From Clostridia bacterium (GTDB lineage: Bacteria; Bacillota; Clostridia; SK-Y3; JACMMQ01), in assembly GCA_014378955.1 (NCBI GenBank), contig JACMMQ010000069.1, positions 1 to 12,765 on the forward strand: DNA of 12,765 nucleotides, given 5' to 3'. Of the stretch, positions 6,353 to 12,765 are shown in pieces. The notes beneath the pieces were generated by a model. It was not told the DNA's origin, made no database searches, and was given only the letters and a program-made list of their open reading frames with translations. The stretch's first letter is position 1. Every line of letters starts with the position of its first letter. Made by a program: the position numbers and the translations under genes.

Positions 6353-8440
6353 TTACTGCACACTCTCAAACCCATTTGTAATCAAAACCACCTTGCACAG
6401 CTTACCCCCGTCTATCATTAGTTCCACTTGGTCGCACGCTTTCCCTTTAATATCTGCCCATTTTACGATGGTTGGGGCGAAGTTGCCGTTCTCATCTACC
6501 ATGTTGAATAGGTTCGTTTCATCCTTTATGAGACAATCTTTTGAAATTGTTGCCGCTGATGCAGTGGCTTTTGGGTTGACCGCTACGACTGATATTTTGT
6601 TGCTTTTGCTGTCTAGCTTTTTAACTGTTCCTGCTGCAAATACATTGTCATTATTTGCGCTGTCGTACGGCAACCAAGCAATTTCCTCTATCTTTTCTAT
6701 CAAATTTGAACGCCCTAATTGAAATTGATAAACGCCTTCTATCGTCCCTGCTTTTTGTTCTAATGTGTCAAAGCCCACGCCCGAAGCATTCTCGTCTAGC
6801 TTATAGGTCACCTCACTGTCTAAGCCCTCCTCATTGCGAAGCACTGTCACCGCTGGTTCATCTTCATTCGTGGTGGATAGCACCACCCCAACAAAGGTTT
6901 TACTGGACGTGATGAGATAGCGCACTTCACCTTGTGGGTTTGTATACACAGAAACCGTTTCCCCCATGATATTGATCAATTTTTCATTTGTGTTAAACTT
7001 GATGCCACCGTCTCGTGAAACATAGCTTGATTTTTTTTCACGGATATAGCTTTCCCCATCAATGGAAACCCTGCGTAGTTCTTCATTGAAGCTTGTCAGC
7101 TCCCCTTTGAAATGCTCTTGTGTGGCAACGATAATCATTGTGTCATCCTTTTTGACGTAATCAAAAACCATATAAGGCTTCAAGTCGGTCAGGCTCATTT
7201 CATCGCCGTTTAATATCACCACCAGGTTCATATCGGATAAGCCACTCAATAGCTTTCCTTTGGTACTACCCATGTTATATTGAAGTGCATCTGCATCCAC
7301 CTGGGTTATAATGCCGCCCTCTGACAACAGATAACTTGAATCACCATATAGCACAATACTGACGATATTGTTATCCCGCATGGTGAACTTCGCAAAACGA
7401 TTGACCAAGGCAACCTTTGAGGTGACGATTTTGCCATTGTAAAATATTTTGAGCTTTGATAAATCAGGATGATAGGTCTTACTACCGTTTTTAAATTGAA
7501 TGTCATCAATCTGATTGGTTACATACGTTTTATCGGGGTTGCTTTCCCCGTTTATTTTTCCGATGAAGTCATATTCCGCTTGTTCATCTTTTTGAAACAT
7601 GACGATTTTTTTATCCTTCACCCAAATATAGGCTTGCGTGTTTTCAAGGTCTGATGCAATCATTTTTTCCCGCAATAGGGTAAGTGTCATGGTGCTGCTT
7701 AACTCTGACAGGTTTTCAGATTGCAGTGTATAGGTTTCAACCTCTTCATCCCCTATTTTCGTCACAATGACCTTGTATTTTTTCATGCCCAATTTATTGC
7801 TACTAAACGTTTGCGCTGGATATTGATCGGACGCGCCTGATATGACATATTTTTTACTGGTTTCATTGGTAATTTGTATCATCATCGGAATATCAAGGCT
7901 GTTATCGATTAGTCTTGCGATATCCCCTCTTGTCGCTGGCTTCGCCCCAGCACCCACGACACCCTGCAAAAGTCCTTTGTCTGCTGCAAGCATCGTATAC
8001 CCAGTTGGATACCCTCCCAGCTCTTGTGCTGCAGGGTCAAACCCAAGGGCACACACCACCATTTTTACAGCTTGCTCGTATGTGACATCATCATCTGGAT
8101 GAAAGGTGCCATCCCCAAACCCTTTTACAATGTTCAATCCGATTGCAAGGCTCACATACCCAGATGCCCAATGCTTTTCTGTAACATCTGAAAAGGCGGT
8201 GTTGGACAGGGCATTTTTTGCTACGCTTTCCATCCCATACGCACGCATAATCATCGCACATATTTCAGAGCGCTTAATCTTATCATTTGGGCGAATGCCC
8301 TTGCTATCTCCTTGCATAATGCCCAAGGCGGACAAACGCAAAACCACATCGCCAAAGCTATCCCCTAAAGCGTACGCTTGCGTGGAAAATAGCATGCATA
8401 ATAGCATGCAAACGACTGTTATTCTCTTCACGTGTTTCAT
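6353..8440 (-). CDS. S-layer homology (SLH) domain surface protein
   Basis: The protein has 695 residues. A signal peptide is clear (MKHVKR, hydrophobic core, cleavage likely after AYA at 24). Three SLH modules follow at about 27-72, 82-133 and 143-186. The second is the most typical: AFSDVTEKHWA, IVKGFGDGTFHPDD, and then VTYEQAVKMVV. SLH triplets bind pyruvylated secondary cell-wall polymers, so the protein should sit on the cell surface. The remaining 500 residues look beta-rich, with repeated short strands and many Asp/Ser/Lys, and I recognise no enzyme motif. GAGGG at 8450-8454 lies 9 bases before the ATG, and a promoter is at 8483-8511. The segment encoding CMLLCML in the signal peptide is a near-perfect 12-base tandem duplication. 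Confidence 0.9.
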   Translation of the reverse strand: MKHVKRITVVCMLLCMLFSTQAYALGDSFGDVVLRLSALGIMQGDSKGIRPNDKIKRSEICAMIMRAYGMESVAKNALSNTAFSDVTEKHWASGYVSLAIGLNIVKGFGDGTFHPDDDVTYEQAVKMVVCALGFDPAAQELGGYPTGYTMLAADKGLLQGVVGAGAKPATRGDIARLIDNSLDIPMMIQITNETSKKYVISGASDQYPAQTFSSNKLGMKKYKVIVTKIGDEEVETYTLQSENLSELSSTMTLTLLREKMIASDLENTQAYIWVKDKKIVMFQKDEQAEYDFIGKINGESNPDKTYVTNQIDDIQFKNGSKTYHPDLSKLKIFYNGKIVTSKVALVNRFAKFTMRDNNIVSIVLYGDSSYLLSEGGIITQVDADALQYNMGSTKGKLLSGLSDMNLVVILNGDEMSLTDLKPYMVFDYVKKDDTMIIVATQEHFKGELTSFNEELRRVSIDGESYIREKKSSYVSRDGGIKFNTNEKLINIMGETVSVYTNPQGEVRYLITSSKTFVGVVLSTTNEDEPAVTVLRNEEGLDSEVTYKLDENASGVGFDTLEQKAGTIEGVYQFQLGRSNLIEKIEEIAWLPYDSANNDNVFAAGTVKKLDSKSNKISVVAVNPKATASAATISKDCLIKDETNLFNMVDENGNFAPTIVKWADIKGKACDQVELMIDGGKLCKVVLITNGFESVQ

Positions 8441-8482
8441 ATGTAAAAACCCTCATCTTTCTTACGTTATGCCAACACCTCC

Positions 8483-8511
8483 ATTATACGCTGAATTTCT
8501 TACATATTCAA
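8483..8511 (-). promoter_or_regulatory. Promoter of the SLH-amidohydrolase unit
   Basis: On the minus strand, TTGAAT (8506-8511) and a perfect TATAAT (8483-8488) are 17 bases apart, about 45 bases before the SLH start codon. It separates this unit from the flavoprotein operon upstream. Confidence 0.75.
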
Positions 8512-8535
8512 CCCTTGTTTTATGTCCATGTTCAC

Positions 8536-8602
8536 CGTAGGGGCAGGCTTTATGTCCGCCCGAATTTAGTGCATTTGGGCAGACACAAGGCCTGCCCCTA
8601 CG
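8536..8602. repeat. 67-bp near-palindromic element, copy 1
   Basis: Two 30-base arms (8536-8565 and 8573-8602) are inverted copies identical at 26 of 30 positions around a 7-base loop. The ends read CGTAGGGGCAGGC and its complement. The four arm differences are all transitions. It lies between the flavoprotein operon and the SLH promoter. A second copy, in inverse orientation, is at 12701. Confidence 0.88.
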
Positions 8603-8612
8603 AACAAACTGG

Positions 8613-9698
8613 TTACTTTTTCAATTCAAAGAAAATTTTATTTTTAAGCTCCAATGCCCATGCACTATATTTCACAACATTAAACCTGGTATAATAAATC
8701 AATTGCTTAATAATAGGTAGCGTTACAAAGTTTATGATGTTATGAAAGCCTTTATTGGATAACCCATTAAAGGCTTTTCTGAATTCATATAGCGAATTGT
8801 TCTTACCAACAAACCGTTTAATCAATTTTTCAAAATCCAAGCCTTCAACCATCGATTGTGCTGCTAGAACACCCATTGTAATGCTATTCACTTGACCAAA
8901 GCCCAAGAACGGGCTAATCGCCCCACCTGCCCCACCTACCAAGTAAATATTATCCACCTTATGGGGATAAACCGCGCCACTAAAATGCTCTATACTAAAC
9001 TCCTCTATGATGCCATACTGGAGGTTTTCCACTTCAAAAAATCTACTCCAATAATAATCTATCCCTGCTTTATCTACATGCGGTATAAAAAGCAACAAGG
9101 ATGCCTCACGGTTGCTAACAGGTGTAAGGTATGCGTAACCATTTTTACAATATTTTCTATTAATCCACAGGATAAGCTCTTGTGTGTTAAAATCGCCTTG
9201 CACAATTGCACCCTTTACCCAACCAGAAATCAATTCCTCCCAACAGCCAAGCGCCTTTGTTATCTCTGGACATCCATTTGCAATCACCACGAAATCATAT
9301 GCTTTTGCAAGCTCCTTGTAATCTGGCTTTTTTCCAAACAGGATATGCGGATGCTTTAGCTGGCGGTATATTTGCTGTTTGACTGACTGTTCTGATTTGC
9401 CACGCATGAAAAAATAGCCTAAATTGCTACCCTTTACTACCCTTTTTATATTTGGGGCATTGTGTGTGAGTTTCTTAATTGTATTGTGTGGCTTGATATC
9501 CAAATGACACTTTTGCTTAAAATAATTAAGTACATCAAACATAGGTCTCTCTATTATTTCTAGTACCGCTGTAACATGCGGTTCTCTATCCCCTATAAAA
9601 TCAAGGTCTTCATACACGTCAGGGCTTATACCATATCGCTCTAGCTCATGGGCACATGAAAGCCCAGATAATCCTGCTCCTATGATGGCAATTTTCAC
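8613..9698 (-). CDS. FAD-dependent oxidoreductase, geranylgeranyl-reductase-like, paralogue 3
   Basis: The protein has 361 residues. The N-terminal Rossmann motif GAGLSG (7-12) and the acidic end of strand 2 (VYE, Glu30) bind FAD. QGDFN (167-171) and GYAYLTP (187-193) correspond to the substrate-domain core motif of geranylgeranyl reductase relatives. The third FAD motif, normally GDAAG, reads GGAGG (255-259), so the usual aspartate is missing. The tail has YEFRKAFN (304-311), NKGF and a basic helix. By family it may reduce or oxidise a lipid or isoprenoid; the substrate is unknown. The GTG at 9698 is chosen because GGGGGTGAG sits at proper distance and it gives the same KIAIIG start as the paralogues; an in-frame GTG at 9710 is too close to that site. 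It is the third and last gene of the operon and is closest to paralogue 1. Confidence 0.82.
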   Translation of the reverse strand: MKIAIIGAGLSGLSCAHELERYGISPDVYEDLDFIGDREPHVTAVLEIIERPMFDVLNYFKQKCHLDIKPHNTIKKLTHNAPNIKRVVKGSNLGYFFMRGKSEQSVKQQIYRQLKHPHILFGKKPDYKELAKAYDFVVIANGCPEITKALGCWEELISGWVKGAIVQGDFNTQELILWINRKYCKNGYAYLTPVSNREASLLLFIPHVDKAGIDYYWSRFFEVENLQYGIIEEFSIEHFSGAVYPHKVDNIYLVGGAGGAISPFLGFGQVNSITMGVLAAQSMVEGLDFEKLIKRFVGKNNSLYEFRKAFNGLSNKGFHNIINFVTLPIIKQLIYYTRFNVVKYSAWALELKNKIFFELKK

Positions 9699-9718
9699 GT
9701 TGCATCTCACCCCCCCAT

Positions 9719-10792
9719 TTATTTTTTACTTTTGAGCTTATTAAAAAGCTTTACAACCGGCAAGGCATACCTTAATTTTAAAAACGGCGTTTTATAAATG
9801 AATTGCTTGATGCCTGGCAGTCCCATATAACCAATCATACGATCAAAGCCTTTATTATCAAAGGTATCGATGGTTTTGCGAAATTCATGTAGCTTCAAAA
9901 CGTCGTCCGCAATTGGCTTGACCAGCTTATTGTAGTCTAAATTCATTGCAATTGCCTGTGCCGCCAATATGCCACTCTCGATGGCATTAAAGCCACCTAC
10001 GCCTATCAAGTCATCGGTAAATCCTGCGGCGTTACCGACAAAATAAATATTGTCTTTTTCGTAGGCACTCAATATGCCACAATAATGTTGGGTGTCACTT
10101 TGCTGTATAATAGGATTTTGAACGGCTGTGTGCTTGATAAATTTATCCCAATAATAATCAATCTCTTGTGAAGCACACGCATTCACCACAAGCACAAGCG
10201 ACGCTTCCTTTGTACTGTTGGGGATCAGATAACCAAAAGCATTTTTAGCAAATCTTTCATCAAACCATGTTTTCAAACTGCCCATATTAAAATCACCTAA
10301 AATAACAGCCACTCTTGCTTGCGCTAAAAATGCATCGGTGCAAATCCGCAGCTGCTTACTGATTGTAGGCACAGCAGTGGCTACTACAATGCGGTCATAA
10401 TCATTTTTGATTTGATCAAGTTCAATGAACGTATCATACGTGACGGGCGACTTTACTTTGGCAAGAAATTGCTTTTCTACTGAATAAGCTTCCATGCCCC
10501 GTTTAAAGGTGTAGCCTAAATCTCCTTTAGCGACTGTTTTTTGATGCGGTGACATCAGGGTCATATCGCTTATTTTAGATATTGGCTTGATGTCTAAATT
10601 ATACCTTCTTTTCAAATATTTGATAGGGTCTTCATTCACTCTTATCAAAAGCTTAGACCATAAGCTCGCATAGCCTAATGCCTCTCCAACTTCGCTTCTC
10701 TTTTCAAATATGGTGGGTGTAATACCGTGCTTTTCAAGCTCAATGGCACATGAAAGCCCAGAAATACCAGCACCTATGATTGCAACCTTCAA
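9719..10792 (-). CDS. FAD-dependent oxidoreductase, geranylgeranyl-reductase-like, paralogue 2
   Basis: The protein has 357 residues and is the most diverged of the three. GAGISG (7-12) and IFE (Glu30) form the FAD-binding Rossmann start. LGDFN (165-169) and FGYLIP (186-191) are the central motif, and GNAAG (253-257) replaces the standard GDAAG. The loop after it (FTDDLIGVGGFNAIESG) keeps the expected shape. The tail contains HEFRKTID, DNKGFD and LPGIKQFIYK, as in the paralogues, and ends in lysines, suggesting a membrane-surface contact. The start is TTG at 10792: GAGGTGA (10799-10805) lies 6 bases upstream, and no better ATG exists. The stop codon of the preceding gene lies within this site, so translation is probably coupled. 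The reaction is unknown. Confidence 0.82.
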   Translation of the reverse strand: MKVAIIGAGISGLSCAIELEKHGITPTIFEKRSEVGEALGYASLWSKLLIRVNEDPIKYLKRRYNLDIKPISKISDMTLMSPHQKTVAKGDLGYTFKRGMEAYSVEKQFLAKVKSPVTYDTFIELDQIKNDYDRIVVATAVPTISKQLRICTDAFLAQARVAVILGDFNMGSLKTWFDERFAKNAFGYLIPNSTKEASLVLVVNACASQEIDYYWDKFIKHTAVQNPIIQQSDTQHYCGILSAYEKDNIYFVGNAAGFTDDLIGVGGFNAIESGILAAQAIAMNLDYNKLVKPIADDVLKLHEFRKTIDTFDNKGFDRMIGYMGLPGIKQFIYKTPFLKLRYALPVVKLFNKLKSKK

Positions 10793-10798
10793 GGGTAT

Positions 10799-10805
10799 TC
10801 ACCTC
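10799..10805 (-). promoter_or_regulatory. Ribosome binding site supporting the TTG start of paralogue 2
   Basis: GAGGTGA on the minus strand overlaps the TGA stop of the preceding gene (10804-10806) and lies 6 bases before TTG at 10792. Confidence 0.7.
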
Positions 10806-11865
10806 ATTTTTCAATTTTCCTTAAAATCTTTGACCCGTACTTTATAATGTTGGTGGGGAGCTTATAAAGCACCTGTTTAATGCCCGGAAGCCCGATAGAG
10901 GCAATGATTTTATCATAATCCTTGTTATCAATGCTGTTAAACGCTTTTCTAAATTCATAAAACTGCTTATTGCGTTTGACAATATCTGCAATAAGCGTCT
11001 CATAATCCACGCCCTGTACAATTGCACGTGCCGCCATTACACCCATCACGATTGAATTGACTTGACCAAAGCCTAAAAAAGAGTCTATCGCTCCGCCTGC
11101 ATTGCCGATGAAATACTTGTTTTCCGTTTGATGTGGATACACATTGCCTGCCAAATGCTGTAGCTTAAATTCCTCAACAATGTCATATTGAATATTTTCG
11201 GCACTCAAAAACTCCTCCCAGTAATGCTCCACCTCTTTTTTATTCGCACTGGATGCCACTACCGTCATAAAAGCCCGTTTATTATTAAACGGTGCTAAAA
11301 ACGCGTAGCCATGCTTGCAATAATCCTTGTTAATCCACATAATTTGCGTGTTTACGTCAAAGTCGCCTAATACGATCGCACCACGCTCATAGCCCTGAAA
11401 CCATTCCTCAAAGCAGCCCAATTCGTCTGTCATCGCAGGGTCACCAGCACCGATCATGATATAGTCAAATTGATTTTCAAGTGCATTGAAATGTACACTT
11501 TCATTCAATCTTATTTCGGTGTTTTTAAGCGTTGCAAAAATCTGATTTTTTAAATCATTAGGCCCTTTTCCTCTTTCAACAAAATACCCAAGATTGCCCT
11601 TAATCGTTGATGTTTTATTGGGGGAATGGTGGATAAGGGTATTGATGGTATTGAGTGGCTTGATGTCAATATCAAACCTTTGATGCAAATATTTTAATTG
11701 ATTTTTTATCGGTCTGTGCGTTATTGCTAGAAAGGATGCCACATGGGGCATCTGCTCGCCAATGAAGCTGTTACGCTCATATATAACCGCTCGAATACCG
11801 CTTTTTTCAAGCTCATGTGCACAGGACAATCCCGATACGCCTGCACCAATAATGGCTACCTTCAA
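10804..11865 (-). CDS. FAD-dependent oxidoreductase, geranylgeranyl-reductase-like, paralogue 1
   Basis: This is the first gene of the flavoprotein operon, with 353 residues. It has GAGVSG (7-12), IYE (Glu30), LGDFD (166-170), GYAFLAP (186-192), the altered third FAD motif GNAGG (254-258) with DSFLGFGQVNS after it, and the shared tail (YEFRKAFN, LPGIKQVLYK). The family (GR2-type flavoproteins including geranylgeranyl reductases) suggests redox work on a hydrophobic substrate. The TTG at 11865 is chosen because GGAG (11874-11877) lies 8 bases before it, whereas the ATG at 11871 is only 2 bases from that site; it also gives the same MKVAIIG start as paralogue 2. It is divergent from two small helical genes, about 98 bases apart. 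Confidence 0.82.
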   Translation of the reverse strand: MKVAIIGAGVSGLSCAHELEKSGIRAVIYERNSFIGEQMPHVASFLAITHRPIKNQLKYLHQRFDIDIKPLNTINTLIHHSPNKTSTIKGNLGYFVERGKGPNDLKNQIFATLKNTEIRLNESVHFNALENQFDYIMIGAGDPAMTDELGCFEEWFQGYERGAIVLGDFDVNTQIMWINKDYCKHGYAFLAPFNNKRAFMTVVASSANKKEVEHYWEEFLSAENIQYDIVEEFKLQHLAGNVYPHQTENKYFIGNAGGAIDSFLGFGQVNSIVMGVMAARAIVQGVDYETLIADIVKRNKQFYEFRKAFNSIDNKDYDKIIASIGLPGIKQVLYKLPTNIIKYGSKILRKIEK

Positions 11866-11906
11866 AATCATCTCTCCAATTTTTTTGACTTATAAGAATA
11901 ATATCT

Positions 11907-11941
11907 ACAAAATTGACCAATAATATAGATGTAAATTTTGT
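11907..11941. promoter_or_regulatory. 8-bp inverted repeat in the divergent flavoprotein control region
   Basis: ACAAAATT (11907-11914) and AATTTTGT (11934-11941) are perfect inverted copies 19 bases apart. They lie between the flavoprotein operon and the small helical genes. TTGACT (11885-11890) and TTGACC (11913-11918) on the plus strand are possible -35 boxes but no convincing -10 box follows. A regulator site is possible. Confidence 0.35.
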
Positions 11942-11963
11942 TAAAAAAATGAAGAGGTGAGCC

Positions 11964-12167
11964 ATGAAAAACTTAGCGCATGACGCAATCATAGACCAAT
12001 CCATCACAACCGCAATTGATCGAGAGGAATTGCTATTGAGAAAGTACGAGCATTACAAAGACATTTTAGAGGACGCTGAAACCAGCGCCCTATTAAAGGA
12101 ATGCGCTACAAGTGCACGTGACCACATTGACATGCTTAAAAATACGCTTCAAAAATTAGACCTATAA
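11964..12167 (+). CDS. Small helical protein, possibly ferritin-like
   Basis: The protein has 67 residues and looks like a helical hairpin. The first helix holds REELLLRKYEHYKDILED (20-37) and the second CATSARDHIDMLKNTLQKL (47-65). Glu, Tyr, Asp and His spaced along these helices recall half of a ferritin-like four-helix bundle, as in small spore-coat or rubrerythrin-related proteins, but the metal site is not complete enough to assert. GAGGTGA (11954-11960) lies just before the ATG. The next gene starts 15 bases downstream, so both are likely co-translated and could pair. It is divergent from the flavoprotein operon. Confidence 0.7.
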   Translation: MKNLAHDAIIDQSITTAIDREELLLRKYEHYKDILEDAETSALLKECATSARDHIDMLKNTLQKLDL

Positions 12168-12182
12168 AACTGGGGTGACGAT

Positions 12183-12410
12183 ATGAACAAAAGTGATACG
12201 CTCAAGGATATTTTGCAATCCAAAATGTCCAATCAGCTTTTTTATAACGAAAACCTGATTACGATACGCAATCCTGAAGTACGGCAGGTTTTTACGCAAA
12301 TGCGTGATGATGAAACACGGAGCATTGTGAAGCTACAAAAAAATGTACAAAAGCTAGACGCTGCACCCAACCTGATAACAAAAATATTTCCTAGTAAGGC
12401 GAGGTATTGA
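12183..12410 (+). CDS. Small helical protein, possible partner of the preceding gene
   Basis: The protein has 75 residues and I do not recognise it with certainty. Helical stretches at about 4-28 and 31-58 (NPEVRQVFTQMRDDETRSI) resemble a second helical hairpin of the spore-coat/ferritin-like kind. The C-terminus (LITKIFPSKARY) is hydrophobic and basic. GGGGTGA (12172-12178) precedes the ATG by 4 bases. Its size, helical pattern and 15-base gap to the previous gene suggest that the two proteins form a mixed four-helix assembly; this is inference. Repeat copy B begins directly after its stop codon. Confidence 0.68.
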   Translation: MNKSDTLKDILQSKMSNQLFYNENLITIRNPEVRQVFTQMRDDETRSIVKLQKNVQKLDAAPNLITKIFPSKARY

Positions 12411-12658
12411 GAACGAAAAATGTGGGCGCTGCCCACGCCCGCCACTTTTTTGAAAAAAAGTGGACAAAAAACTTTAGTTGGGTTGATTTAAACAATAAAG
12501 TTTTAATCAATTTTTTTCAAAAAATTGCGGGTTTCAAAAGGGCAGCGCCCTTTGTTGTTGTCCGCAGACAACGAAATCCAAACACTTAAAGAGTATTTTT
12601 CTTTGTTACTTTCTTTTTGCGATAGAAAAAGAAAGTAAGGTTTTCGTCAATCCAAAAG
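12411..12658 (+). repeat. Multi-hairpin dispersed repeat, copy B
   Basis: Same element as copy A at 3923-4170, in the same orientation; the core is 12411-12640. Stems present: GTGGGC/GCCCAC (12422-12436), CCACTTTTTT/AAAAAAGTGG (12442-12463), AAAGGGC/GCCCTTT (12537-12553), a GTTGTC/GACAAC arm pair, ACTT/GAGT (12584-12594), and the 13-bp stem at 12606-12638. With the palindrome behind it, it fills the gene-free stretch from 12411 to the window end; 12659-12700 shows nothing I can name. Confidence 0.88.
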
Positions 12659-12700
12659 TTGATATTTTTATACACCGCCGTAAACTTAACCAACGATTTT

Positions 12701-12765
12701 CGTAGGGGCAGGCCTTGTGTCTGCCCAAATGCACTAAATTCGGGCGGACATAAAGCCCGCCCCTA
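12701..12765. repeat. 67-bp near-palindromic element, copy 2 (cut by window end)
   Basis: The 65 visible bases are the reverse complement of copy 1 (8536-8602) with one change, C for T at 12758. The final two bases lie outside the window. Orientation can be told from the loop and the four arm asymmetries. Confidence 0.88.

Noticed and set aside
8536..8602. Intrinsic terminator for the flavoprotein operon
   Set aside because: The long stem is right after the operon, but no T-run follows on the minus strand, and the same element occurs elsewhere in the opposite orientation.
8892..9359. 155-codon frame on the plus strand
   Set aside because: It is antisense to paralogue 3, with no ribosome binding site and low-complexity composition.
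11869..11871. ATG as the start of paralogue 1
   Set aside because: It is only 2 bases from GGAG, and the paralogues start at the KVAIIG position; TTG at 11865 fits better. It cannot be fully excluded.
12407..12589. 60-codon frame inside repeat B
   Set aside because: It is made of hairpin-repeat sequence; the matching frame in copy A is not conserved.

Overview
The window looks like a chromosomal segment of an anaerobic low-GC Gram-positive bacterium of the class Clostridia; I cannot name genus or family. The reasons are a clostridial-type pyruvate formate-lyase, a CwlD-type cortex amidase, a three-repeat SLH surface protein, a CBO0543-type membrane protein, AGGAGG ribosome binding sites and consensus TTGACA/TATAAT promoters. 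There is no transposase, phage gene, tRNA, rRNA or CRISPR array in view.

Layout. 1-995 (+): the 3' end of pflB, then cytidine deaminase. 992-2800 (+): a consensus promoter, a short TolC-like secreted coiled-coil protein and a multi-pass membrane protein. 2845-3649 (+): cwlD, with a 9-bp inverted repeat just before its ribosome binding site. 3639-3890 (-): a small four-cysteine protein converging on cwlD. 3923-4170: copy A of a roughly 230-bp multi-hairpin repeat. 4201-5408: two divergent membrane proteins, one CBO0543-like and the other probably a remote relative, sharing a 167-base control region. 5477-8440 (-): an SLH protein with its own promoter, followed by a TIM-barrel amidohydrolase. 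8536-8602: a 67-bp near-palindrome. 8613-11865 (-): three tandem paralogous FAD-dependent oxidoreductases of geranylgeranyl-reductase type, tightly coupled. 11964-12410 (+): two small helical proteins, divergent from the flavoproteins. 12411-12765: copy B of the hairpin repeat and an inverted second copy of the palindrome, cut by the window end.

How the genes fit together. The first part is ordinary metabolism and cell-envelope or sporulation housekeeping. The least ordinary part is 8536-12765. Three diverged flavoproteins that keep the same N-terminal fold and the same unusual C-terminal tail sit in one operon, all with non-ATG starts. They are divergent from two small helical proteins, and the whole block is bracketed by inverted copies of one palindromic element. 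Sequence alone does not give the substrate; by family, reduction of isoprenoid or other lipid double bonds is the first hypothesis.

The second notable item is the hairpin repeat. Its two copies differ at several stems by paired (compensatory) changes, as expected if folded RNA or cruciform structure is maintained.
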